A program made the translations under genes and the position numbers. From Alteromonas sp. KUL42 (lineage in GTDB: Bacteria > Pseudomonadota > Gammaproteobacteria > Enterobacterales > Alteromonadaceae): a stretch of DNA of 64,000 nucleotides. Shown here piece by piece: positions 57,981-64,000 of the stretch. A model generated the notes under the pieces. That model saw nothing but the letters and a program-made list of their open reading frames with translations. It was not told where the DNA came from and searched no databases. Location of the stretch: NCBI RefSeq assembly GCF_006538325.1, contig NZ_BJKK01000004.1, positions 186,001-250,000 on the forward strand, written 5' to 3'. Within the stretch, counting starts at the first letter, position 1. Each line of letters begins with the position of its first letter.

Positions 57981-58006
57981 AGCGAGGCAAATGCCTCGCT
58001 TTTTTA
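57981..58006 (+). terminator. Rho-independent terminator of cysK
   Basis: A 9-bp perfect stem (57981-57989 and 57992-58000, arm AGCGAGGCA) is followed by a run of T to 58006. It marks the end of the conserved chromosome before the cassette array. Confidence 0.9.
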
Positions 58007-58173
58007 TTTCTAGCTACAAAAAAACTTTACTAATAAACATTGAAAAACATTTTAAGAAACACCAAAAATAAAAGAAAATTTCCGCTTCTAGCCCCCACCC
58101 TTTTCAAATTAAAACGTAAGACATTGATATAGTTTTATTTACGTGCGACAGTAAATGAATTATTTGAGTGATA

Positions 58174-58229
58174 TACGGACTTTATCCACCTTGCATAAAG
58201 GACTTTTTCCGTACACTAAATTGTTATGC
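58174..58229 (+). other. Putative left-edge recombination site (attI- or attC-like core)
   Basis: A GTTATGC core (58223-58229), fitting the R' consensus GTTRRRY of integron sites, lies at the start of the first cassette. Upstream is an imperfect palindrome: TACGGA-CTTTAT ... ATAAAG ... TCCGTA (58174-58213). No R'' partner (RYYYAAC) was found in the expected place, so this could be a relic attI or a truncated attC. No integrase gene lies to the left. Confidence 0.45.
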
Positions 58230-60247
58230 CGATAGTCGAGAATGGAGTTAAATTGTCTACTGAAATTAAAATAATAGAGAAATCACTAAACTATGTTTCT
58301 TTTTTGCAAAAAGGGAACGAACCTCGCAGCCATAAAGAAGCTTTAAATTGTTTAGTGGCGTTCTTAAAAGCAATCGAAAAACTCTCCCGAAATAAAGAGC
58401 GCTATACAATCAAGGTAGGCATCGAAACGCCTGAAGGAAAAAAAGATGTTGAGTTGCTAGAGAATTGTGGTTTTGTATTACATCATTTGTATCCAGTTAT
58501 ACTATCCTCCCCAGATTTAAATAAAATCGAAAAATATTTTGAAGTAACAACTAAGTTCCTTGAGTCAATCTATGTCTCTGATATATCTAAAACATACATA
58601 ATTGATTTCGAAAATAAGAATTTTAAGGAGCTAATAGAAGAATCGTTTTTAATTAGTTCTCAAGGTTTGTCAGCAATAAATGCAAGGATAAAGCTCTGCG
58701 GCACCGGACTTTCAAGTTCCAATGATGAAATTTTTGGTGATGAAAATTCTATACGTAATGTTTTTTCAACATATATCTCTAAAGCATTAGCAATCTTTGT
58801 CTCTAAAGGACAATTTATGCAAGCAGGGGATTTCTTAAATGAACTGCTAGAAGCAGCAAATTCATCAATTGAACGATCAGTTTTAGTAAATACTATAGTG
58901 TCTCACAATGCTTCCTATAACTTAAGAAGTCGTGCTGAGCTTAACGAGCTCATAGATGAATATGAAGAAGTAATAAGCGATGATGATTTAGAGTATTTAA
59001 AGATCACTGTGAATTCTGAACCCGGAGGAGTTCAGGTTCATGGCTTTTCATTTGGTAATGGAACGCTTTCGAAAACTTCAACAAAGGGTAAAAATGTTGT
59101 CACTCTAATACGTTTCTCAATTCCATCTGCTTGTTGTAATACAGATCAACAGGTAATCAACATTGATGAAAGATTAGAAATTGTATTATCCCCCGTTTCA
59201 GCTTTTTGGGCTGATCCCATGTTTAAAATTATGAGTGGTTGGAACATAGCAAATATGGGGTGGAGCCACTACTGTGATGTTGAACCTGAAGAGGGAAGGA
59301 ATTACACCCATATTCTTATTGCAATTAGAGAGTTATATATTCCTGATGTTGAATTAAATGAAACTGGCTATACCAATATAGACTTCTCAGAAAAAGAAGC
59401 TTTGATTGGTCGAACTTATTACCCACATAAAGAATTTGTTGTTCAGACACTTTTAGAAAATTTGATAGAACTACAAAAACACATAGAAATTGATAGGAAA
59501 GATATAAATATAAATATGTTCTCTAATTATTTTGTTCAGCATATTGACGAAATGACAGGAGAAAACATACATCACAAACTATACGCAATAACAAATCCAG
59601 ATTCCTACTCTAAGACTCTAACTAGGTTTATTGAAAGACTTAATAGTGTAAATTTGAATGACAGATTTATTGATATTCGAGAGTTGATACTTGCAACCAA
59701 AATTGAAACTGAAAAAAGCTTAAAAGAATTTGTTTATAGGTGTGTAGACTTATTTGTAAAGCACAATATCGAAAACCATGGCGGCTATAAATATTTGTGG
59801 AAGAACGATAAAACAGGAAAGCAGGTTCCTTGCCGTGAGCCAGAGTCTCAACCTTATATATTTAGCCACTTGAGAGCTATTTTTGATTTTATGGGAATAC
59901 AAATTTCTCGGGAAGTTGAAAGCTCTAATGGAGAAATAGATTTTTTGGTTTCATTTACTAACAGTCAGAATAAACTACTCAGATTATGTGTTGAATTAAA
60001 GTTAGCCCATGCAGATAAAGTAGAGGAAGGGTTAACTAAACAATTGCCAGCTTATATGAGAGGTGAACGTTGTAAACATGGCATTTATTTGGTTCTGTGG
60101 TACAAGTGTGAATTGTTTGAACGACCAACTAAATATGACACTTTGAGTGACTTGGAAGCTCAACTTAATAAAATAAATGCTAATAAAAACATATTCAGTC
60201 TTATTATTGATTGCACTAAACCTTTAGCTCCTTCGAAGTTGAGGTGA
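58226..60247 (+). CDS. Cassette-borne protein with C-terminal PD-(D/E)XK nuclease signature, candidate defence gene
   Basis: A 673-residue protein I do not recognise as a whole. The C-terminal part (about 535-620) shows REPESQPYIFSHL, then GEID572FLV and CVE590LK592LA: a D-x17-E-x-K pattern with flanking strands as in PD-(D/E)XK nucleases. Residues 1-530 are helical at the start (about 10-240) then beta-rich (GVQVHGFSFGNGTLS onward), with no signal peptide or membrane segment. ATG 58226 lies inside the attC-like core with no ribosome site; TTG 58253, after GGAG at 58244-58247, is the likelier start. It is very AT-rich relative to the backbone and large for a cassette gene. An antiphage role is inferred. 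Confidence 0.7.
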   Translation: MPIVENGVKLSTEIKIIEKSLNYVSFLQKGNEPRSHKEALNCLVAFLKAIEKLSRNKERYTIKVGIETPEGKKDVELLENCGFVLHHLYPVILSSPDLNKIEKYFEVTTKFLESIYVSDISKTYIIDFENKNFKELIEESFLISSQGLSAINARIKLCGTGLSSSNDEIFGDENSIRNVFSTYISKALAIFVSKGQFMQAGDFLNELLEAANSSIERSVLVNTIVSHNASYNLRSRAELNELIDEYEEVISDDDLEYLKITVNSEPGGVQVHGFSFGNGTLSKTSTKGKNVVTLIRFSIPSACCNTDQQVINIDERLEIVLSPVSAFWADPMFKIMSGWNIANMGWSHYCDVEPEEGRNYTHILIAIRELYIPDVELNETGYTNIDFSEKEALIGRTYYPHKEFVVQTLLENLIELQKHIEIDRKDININMFSNYFVQHIDEMTGENIHHKLYAITNPDSYSKTLTRFIERLNSVNLNDRFIDIRELILATKIETEKSLKEFVYRCVDLFVKHNIENHGGYKYLWKNDKTGKQVPCREPESQPYIFSHLRAIFDFMGIQISREVESSNGEIDFLVSFTNSQNKLLRLCVELKLAHADKVEEGLTKQLPAYMRGERCKHGIYLVLWYKCELFERPTKYDTLSDLEAQLNKINANKNIFSLIIDCTKPLAPSKLR

Positions 60248-60258
60248 CAATCGGCATA
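60248..60258 (+). other. attC-1, left fragment (R'' side), split by the intron
   Basis: CAATCGGCATA after the 673-residue gene. Joined to 62180-62246 by removing the intron it gives GCATAACAAGGCGC, a regular R''/L'' attC start. Confidence 0.7.
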
Positions 60259-60296
60259 ATCGGGTAGCCGGTGGTATCTAGCCTCCAGCCCCCACA

Positions 60297-60326
60297 ACAC
60301 CCTGCATGCGGCTCCGCACAGGGCGT
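60297..60326 (-). ncRNA. Group II intron domain V
   Basis: Minus-strand hairpin: ACGCCCTG pairs with CAGGGTGT, a two-base bulge (TG) follows, and the distal stem TGCG/CGCA closes on a GAGC loop. The catalytic triad reads CGC, as in group IIC, not the AGC of IIA/IIB. Domain VI follows at about 60259-60296. It lies directly after the reverse transcriptase stop. Confidence 0.75.
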
Positions 60327-60327
60327 T

Positions 60328-61662
60328 TCATTTAGGATAGTGAAGCGCAATCCATCCATCACGCAGTGAATAAAGCCCTTCGGATTTTAAGTAATCAAGA
60401 GATAACGCCTGATTGATCCCCGGAGATTTTGCACTACGCCATGGTCCTTTGCTGGTGATACCACACGCCACCGCAGCTTGAACATGCACGCCCAGTCTCA
60501 TTAAGTTTCGTACCTTGGTGCGGGGCTTTCGCCACTGACGCCAGTAAGCCATTCTCACTCTGCGCCGGATCCAGTGATCCAGTTCTACGCAGCGCTGATA
60601 TCCACTGGCGATACCAAAGTAATTTATCCAGCCTCGTAAATATTGACTGAGTTTAAAGAGTTGGTATTGCATCGATACGCCCCAGTTGCGATTCGTTAAC
60701 CGTCGAACCTGCTGTTTAAACTTCATCAGGGTCTTCGGGTGCCATTGAATGCGGCCTGCCTTGAAGGTGAATCCAAGGAATTTGCTTTCACTGGTTTTAA
60801 CGACGTGGCTTTTGGTTGTATTAACCACCAACTTCAAGCGGTGACTCAGGAATCTGCTAATGCTATTGAGCACACGTTCACCCGAACGGGGCGTCTTTAC
60901 CAGTATGGTAAAATCATCCGCATATCGGGCAAATTTGTGACCCCGTTTCTCAAGCTCTTTGTCCAATGGGTCGAGCATGATGTTTGCCAACAGCGGCGAT
61001 AATGGCCCGCCCTGAGGGACACCTTCTCGACTCTCACTATAAAACTGGTTATCGATAACCCCAGCTCGTAAGTAACGTTTAATCAGTTTAAGCAATCGCT
61101 TATCTTTCACTTTATAGCCAAGGTAGGTCATGAGTAAATCGTGATTAACGCGGTCAAAGAACTTAGACAGATCAACATCCACGGCAAAACGACGTCCCGT
61201 TTTGATAATGCTGTTTACCTGCTTCACGGCTTGCTGCCCATTTCGATTTGGTCTGAATCCAAAGCTATTATCTGAGAAGGTTGGGTCGAAAATAGGCGTA
61301 AGGACTTGAGCAATCGCTTGTTGGATCACACGATCAACGATAGTTGGGATCCCTAATTGACGTTTTCCGCCATCAGGTTTGTCAATCTCAACGCGTTTCA
61401 CCGGTGAAGGTTGGTATTGGCTTGAGCGAAGCTCAGTCATAACACGTTTCCAGTTTCCGGCGTTTGCCCAAGCGGGGAAGTCATCAATGGTCATGCCATC
61501 AATGCCAGCGGCCCCTTTGTTGGCTCGAACCTGTTTCCATGCCGACACAAGATTGGAAGGCTTGAGAAAAAGTTCGAGTAGATCTGCGCTAAAGGCTGGC
61601 TGCTCATCAGTACGCTGAGTCACGTCACTACCGGACGGCATTCGTGTGTTCAAGTCTGACAA
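60328..61662 (-). CDS. ltrA: Group IIC intron reverse transcriptase/maturase
   Basis: A 444-residue intron-encoded protein. RT motifs in order: RQLGIPTIVDRVIQQAI, FAVDVDLSKFFDRVNHD, REGVPQGGPLSPLLANI, catalytic Y247-A-D-D250 and KFLGFTF. The maturase X domain follows (about 320-440, YLRGWINYFG). No HNH endonuclease domain is present, as in class C, which invades DNA without cutting the second strand. All key residues are intact, so the intron may be mobile. It is encoded opposite to the cassette genes, as expected for insertion in the bottom strand. Confidence 0.95.
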   Translation of the reverse strand: MSDLNTRMPSGSDVTQRTDEQPAFSADLLELFLKPSNLVSAWKQVRANKGAAGIDGMTIDDFPAWANAGNWKRVMTELRSSQYQPSPVKRVEIDKPDGGKRQLGIPTIVDRVIQQAIAQVLTPIFDPTFSDNSFGFRPNRNGQQAVKQVNSIIKTGRRFAVDVDLSKFFDRVNHDLLMTYLGYKVKDKRLLKLIKRYLRAGVIDNQFYSESREGVPQGGPLSPLLANIMLDPLDKELEKRGHKFARYADDFTILVKTPRSGERVLNSISRFLSHRLKLVVNTTKSHVVKTSESKFLGFTFKAGRIQWHPKTLMKFKQQVRRLTNRNWGVSMQYQLFKLSQYLRGWINYFGIASGYQRCVELDHWIRRRVRMAYWRQWRKPRTKVRNLMRLGVHVQAAVACGITSKGPWRSAKSPGINQALSLDYLKSEGLYSLRDGWIALHYPK

Positions 61663-62179
61663 GGCTCCTCCTTTGTTCTAAATGTTCCGGCCTTCACCGT
61701 GTCCCAGCCATTACGCTGGGCATTTGGCTACTATGCCGTCTGCTGACTTCTGCTTTATCACCGCCACAGTTACCTGTAACAGCGCTATCGGTTTGCATCG
61801 AATTCGCTCGCAGTTGATGATGCGTTTCCGCTGCGCCAAGGCACTTGTATACCAGAGCCTTACTGGTATTTACCGATCGCTCGTAAAGCAGATCTCCCCA
61901 GATAAGAGCATGGACTGTCTCTGCACTGCTGCATCATTTACGGTGGCCGTTAGATCACATGGTTTCGTTGTCTTGTGCCAACTCACCTCCAGCCTACGCC
62001 TCATATGATGTTCTTGTTCATCAGCTCGCAGATTTGCTAGCGGCTTCCTCCAGACTATCTCTCACGATTTAGCCCTTGCCATTCGCTAGTAGTTAGCGTT
62101 GAATAACAGTGTGTTAAACAACGGTGATCTTCCTACAGAGGACTTTCACCTCATTAGTTCATGTCCATGCTGGGCGTAC
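61663..62179 (-). ncRNA. Group II intron RNA domains I-IV, 5' part
   Basis: About 517 nt of minus-strand structured RNA upstream of the reverse transcriptase start. The 5' segment includes the conserved stretch GAGGTGAAAGTCCTC near 62142-62156. The plus strand carries several CTTGT-type complements of a potential EBS1 (for example near 61970-61976), but I could not assign the guide loop. Small plus-strand frames here are chance. Confidence 0.7.
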
Positions 62180-62246
62180 ACAAGGCGCTGCTGCAGGACA
62201 AATTTTCCGCTGCGCTCCAAATTTGCCGCAGAGCGCGGCGTTAGCT
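62180..62246 (+). other. attC-1, right fragment
   Basis: Begins ACAAGGCGCTGCTGCAGG and ends GCGGCGTTAGCT. The arms GCGCTGCTGCAGGACAAATTT and AAATTTGCCGCAGAGCGC pair as a bulged stem around CCGCTGCGC-type sequence, the classic attC fold. The cassette cut would fall after G62240. Confidence 0.8.
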
Positions 62247-62265
62247 GCCAAAGGAAGGTTCAAGA

Positions 62266-62559
62266 ATGCAGGTCTTAGAAAAATACATCGCAACTATATG
62301 TGCTTTCAGTCTAAGTGCGCTTTGCCTTACTGGCTTGGCACTCTCGCTTAATCCAAAGTTTGCCTTTTCGGCAACTGGTTTCGCTCTGCTTGGTTATTCT
62401 TTTTTACCACGCAACAAAGGCTTTTCAAACATTAGTGTATCAGCAGAATCAAGTGCTAAAAGGAAGAGTCAAAATAGTAATCATTTATTGGTTATGCAAG
62501 TATTGGCTTTATTCTGTTTAGGCGCTGGCCAAGTAGGTATTTTTGACAATGTCAGCTAA
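62266..62559 (+). CDS. Cassette gene: small membrane protein, unknown
   Basis: A 97-residue protein with hydrophobic segments at about 8-30, 32-46 and 73-88, and a polar loop rich in S, K and N between the last two. I do not recognise it. A good ribosome site (GGAAGG) precedes ATG 62266, 25 nt after the attC-1 cut point. Its stop TAA lies inside the R'' core of attC-2, a normal feature of compact cassettes. Confidence 0.65.
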   Translation: MQVLEKYIATICAFSLSALCLTGLALSLNPKFAFSATGFALLGYSFLPRNKGFSNISVSAESSAKRKSQNSNHLLVMQVLALFCLGAGQVGIFDNVS

Positions 62560-62657
62560 CAACTCAATTAACTCACTAACTTCGTCCGCTGGGATGCAAT
62601 CACGCTGCACTTCGCGATTATAGTCTCTTACCAGCGCTCCAAAGCTTAGTGTTATGC
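62553..62657 (+). other. attC-2 recombination site
   Basis: About 105 nt from CAGCTAACA (R'') to GTGTTATGC (R', 62651-62657). Outer parts pair (GCTAACAACT with GCATAACACT as reverse complement of the R' end), middle arms pair (CTTCGTCCGCTGG with CCAGCGCTCCAAAG), and an inner AATC...GATT hairpin lies between. The start codon frame of the next cassette begins in the GTTATGC core. Confidence 0.7.
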
Positions 62658-62671
62658 CTCAGAGGAAGTTT

Positions 62672-63175
62672 ATGGTTAAAAAGTTATCGGTTTTCGTTTT
62701 AACTCTCTTACTAGGCTTCACTGGAGGATGGATAACTAATTTCTATTTGTTAGCCGAAGAAACAAAAAAAGGCTATGTATCAACCTTAACCTCTGGCCTC
62801 ACAAACGATTTCGAGATAATTAAATTACTAGAGGATCAAGGTGCTTTTACTCCCGAGATGAAGCAACAGTTTGATGAAAAGTTTTCACAGACGGCTCTAC
62901 TTCTTAAGAATACACAACCTAATTATGAAGAATTAACTGCCATTCCCACGCAAAAATTGTGTAATTTAATCGAATATCATGACAGCTATGGTATAAAAGC
63001 TCATGGCACTACAGATTCAAATATAAGCGATTACCTAAAGAGCCTTAGCCCAATCATAAAAAAAGAAATGGCTAATATCCAAAGGTTCACTGGGGGAAAG
63101 GGTTGTCAACTAAGCGGCTCAGAACCGAGTGAGTGTAGCTACCGTGACACAGGTCGTTGCAAAAATGAAACTTAA
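62672..63175 (+). CDS. Cassette gene: membrane-anchored or exported protein, unknown
   Basis: A 168-residue protein with one N-terminal hydrophobic segment (KLSVFVLTLLLGFTGGW) followed by a charged, mostly helical soluble part and four cysteines, three of them near the C-terminus (CQLSGSEPSEC, GRC). ATG 62672 with AGAGGAAG before it is preferred to ATG 62654 in the attC core. I do not recognise the family. Confidence 0.65.
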   Translation: MVKKLSVFVLTLLLGFTGGWITNFYLLAEETKKGYVSTLTSGLTNDFEIIKLLEDQGAFTPEMKQQFDEKFSQTALLLKNTQPNYEELTAIPTQKLCNLIEYHDSYGIKAHGTTDSNISDYLKSLSPIIKKEMANIQRFTGGKGCQLSGSEPSECSYRDTGRCKNET

Positions 63176-63204
63176 CAAGGATGTCCACTTTTAGTGGGTA
63201 AGAC
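63170..63204 (+). other. Degenerate or short attC-like site
   Basis: ACTTAAC (63170-63176) resembles R'', and GTAAGAC (63198-63204) resembles R' with one mismatch at the third base. Between them TCCACTTTTAGTGGG forms a 5-bp stem. It is shorter than normal attC sites, so the two flanking genes may belong to one cassette. Confidence 0.35.
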
Positions 63205-63226
63205 CAATGCTACAAGGAAGATTTTG

Positions 63227-63691
63227 ATGAAATATTTAGTTTTAAGTTTGTTTTTAACAATTTCTTTAGGTTGTTCTACTAGTAACAAGCTAGAAAAACC
63301 CGAATCATCAATCGTTAGTAAAGAATTTAGTAACGAAGTTCGGACCAAGTTATTAGGAAAATGGTGCGGTACTAAGAAACATGACGACGGCTTATTGCAG
63401 CAATGGAATGTTGAGCGGCATGAAGATGGCTCTTACAGAGTAGATTTTTCGACTACTGCATCGGATGGTTCTCAGGAAAACTGGTCAGAATTTGGAATGT
63501 GGGGTGTTCGATATCCAATTTATTTTACCGCAGTTCAAGGCTTTTCTGGTGAAAACGGACCATACCGAGCAAACACTAAAGACCCAGACTTATATGATGC
63601 TTACACAATCATAGAAATAGAAGAGGAGCACTTTACTTACAAGAGTTTCACTTCCGGCAACACATTTACTCTGCATCGCAAGTGTAATTAA
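63227..63691 (+). CDS. Cassette gene: probable small lipoprotein, unknown
   Basis: A 154-residue protein with a signal peptide and a cysteine at 17 (TISLGCSTS). The -1 residue is Gly as in a lipobox, though -3 is Ser rather than Leu. The mature part has W and G-rich beta segments (LLGKWCGTKKHDDG, YRVDFSTTASDG), like calycin-like lipoproteins. ATG 63227 after AAGGAAG is preferred to a GTG at 63194. Confidence 0.6.
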   Translation: MKYLVLSLFLTISLGCSTSNKLEKPESSIVSKEFSNEVRTKLLGKWCGTKKHDDGLLQQWNVERHEDGSYRVDFSTTASDGSQENWSEFGMWGVRYPIYFTAVQGFSGENGPYRANTKDPDLYDAYTIIEIEEEHFTYKSFTSGNTFTLHRKCN

Positions 63692-63695
63692 AATG

Positions 63696-63802
63696 GCGTA
63701 TAACAAGGCGCTTAAAAACGCCACTATGGAGGCTGGGACGTAAACACGTGCGTAGCCTCGCCATTGTCACCGCGCATTTACGCTCTTATTCGGAAGTTAC
63801 GC
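63696..63802 (+). other. attC-4 recombination site
   Basis: Starts GCGTATAACAAGGCGCTTAA (R'' GTATAAC at 63698-63704) and ends GAAGTTACGC (R' 63796-63802). The ends pair, and the arms GCGCTTAAAAACGC and GCGCATTTACGCTC pair imperfectly. This is the most regular uninterrupted attC of the array. Confidence 0.75.
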
Positions 63803-63821
63803 ATATAAAGTAAGGGATTAC

Positions 63822-63988
63822 ATGAAAGCGCTTTTTTGGTTCGTTACAATTTTGGTTCTGGATATATTGAGCCATCAGGAGTGATTTTAATATTTTTCCC
63901 ATTTGCTTATATTGGCTTGGGCATTGGAGGAGCAATCTTGGGTTTATTAATGTTTTTAACTGAAAAATTGATTAAAAAGTATGCCTAG
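63822..63988 (+). pseudogene. Cassette gene: small membrane protein, apparently frameshifted
   Basis: The ATG frame at 63822 (MKALFWFVTILVL) ends at TGA after 20 codons. A second frame (+2) continues with GSGYIEPSGVILIFF and a hydrophobic, glycine-rich helix (YIGLGIGGAILGLLMFL) to TAG at 63986-63988. Together they read as one short membrane protein broken by an indel near 63845-63860. A separate downstream start (TTG 63836) is the alternative. Confidence 0.4.
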
Positions 63989-64000
63989 TAAGGCGCTAAA

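Larger units (their letters stand above)
60259..62179 (-). mobile_element. Group IIC intron (attC-specific class), 1921 nt
   Basis: A complete group II intron on the minus strand. Its 5' end (62179) reads GTACGCCCAGCATGG, close to the GUGYG-type start of the class; its 3' end (60259) reads CTACCCGAT after domain VI. The exon junction is TTGT/T on the bottom strand of attC-1, the target of group IIC-attC introns. It encodes a reverse transcriptase/maturase without endonuclease domain. The boundaries are set by reconstruction of the attC and could shift by one or two bases. Confidence 0.85.
58224..64000 (+). mobile_element. Integron cassette array without integrase (CALIN-like), continuing past the window
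   Basis: Five AT-rich genes in one orientation are each followed by attC-like sites, which end in GTTATGC/GTTAGC/GTTACGC cores and start with TAAC-AAGGCGC-type cores. Genes are unrelated to each other and start just after the cores. Cassettes normally run away from intI, which should then lie to the left, but cysK is there. The array therefore looks like a cluster of attC sites lacking integrase, at least on this side. The last cassette's attC begins at about 63987 (TAGTAAGGCGC) and is cut by the window end. Confidence 0.8.

Noticed and set aside
60328-61662. Retron or diversity-generating reverse transcriptase
   Set aside because: The maturase X domain, the domain V with CGC triad and the attC target show a group IIC intron. 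No template/variable repeat or msr-msd-like RNA was seen.
61682-62008. 108-codon plus-strand frame inside the intron
   Set aside because: It lies wholly within structured group II intron RNA on the opposite strand, has no ribosome site and no recognisable protein features.
58226-64000. CRISPR array or prophage as the source of the AT-rich right end
   Set aside because: No regular short direct repeats with spacers and no phage structural, lysis or integrase genes are visible. The spacing elements are attC-like palindromes.

Overview
The window reads as a chromosome segment of a marine gammaproteobacterium of the Alteromonadales, most likely Alteromonas or a close relative. This rests on recognised proteins and gene order, not on a database search. 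The backbone carries a gene order known from Escherichia coli, spread out by insertions: purC-bamC-dapA / gcvR-bcp, then perM / bepA / arsC-like, then hda ... purM-purN. It also has nrdA-nrdB-yfaE, cmoA-cmoB, fadE, moeA, gph and cysK. No tRNA, rRNA or CRISPR array was seen.

Layout. 1-3.8 kb: aerobic ribonucleotide reductase (nrdA cut by the window edge, nrdB, yfaE). 3.9-9.5 kb: a zinc-sensor type diguanylate cyclase, an Old Yellow Enzyme, a GAF-GAF-GGDEF-EAL protein and an EamA exporter. 9.7-13.6 kb: dapA-bamC-purC on the minus strand, divergent from gcvR-bcp. 13.9-27.1 kb: an insertion into the ancestral order, with a periplasmic binding protein, a giant GlyGly-CTERM subtilase, a MipA/DUF3019/two-component operon, and a thiolase/acyl-CoA dehydrogenase pair with a divergent AraC regulator. 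27.2-39.3 kb: perM, bepA, a TlpA-like thioredoxin, an arsC-wrbA-DUF2069-lipoprotein operon, hda, a frame-disrupted DUF2066 gene, then purM-purN-DUF3108. 39.7-45.6 kb: fadE behind a FadR-like operator, a CAP protein, a LuxR-type regulator, cmoA and cmoB. 45.7-50.3 kb: a four-gene operon that appears to make and recycle glucosylglycerate. 50.4-58 kb: gph, moeA, a MATE pump, a MobA-like transferase, a MoxR/VWA pair and cysK.

From about 58.2 kb to the right end the character changes completely. Genes become AT-rich, unrelated to each other and mostly unrecognised. All point the same way and are separated by attC-like recombination sites. This is an integron cassette array with no integrase in the window, directly behind the cysK terminator (a CALIN-type arrangement). 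Its first cassette holds a 673-residue protein with a C-terminal PD-(D/E)XK nuclease signature, which is the best candidate here for an undescribed defence system. The attC of that cassette is split by a group IIC intron carrying an intact reverse transcriptase. Removing the intron in silico rebuilds an uninterrupted attC cut at TTGT/T on the bottom strand, the known target of group IIC-attC introns.

Other points of note: the glucosylglycerate cycle encoded in one operon; a DUF2066 gene broken near a run of eight G; a perfect 26-bp-arm palindrome with a diverged second copy 12 kb away; and a Bcp peroxiredoxin without its resolving cysteine.
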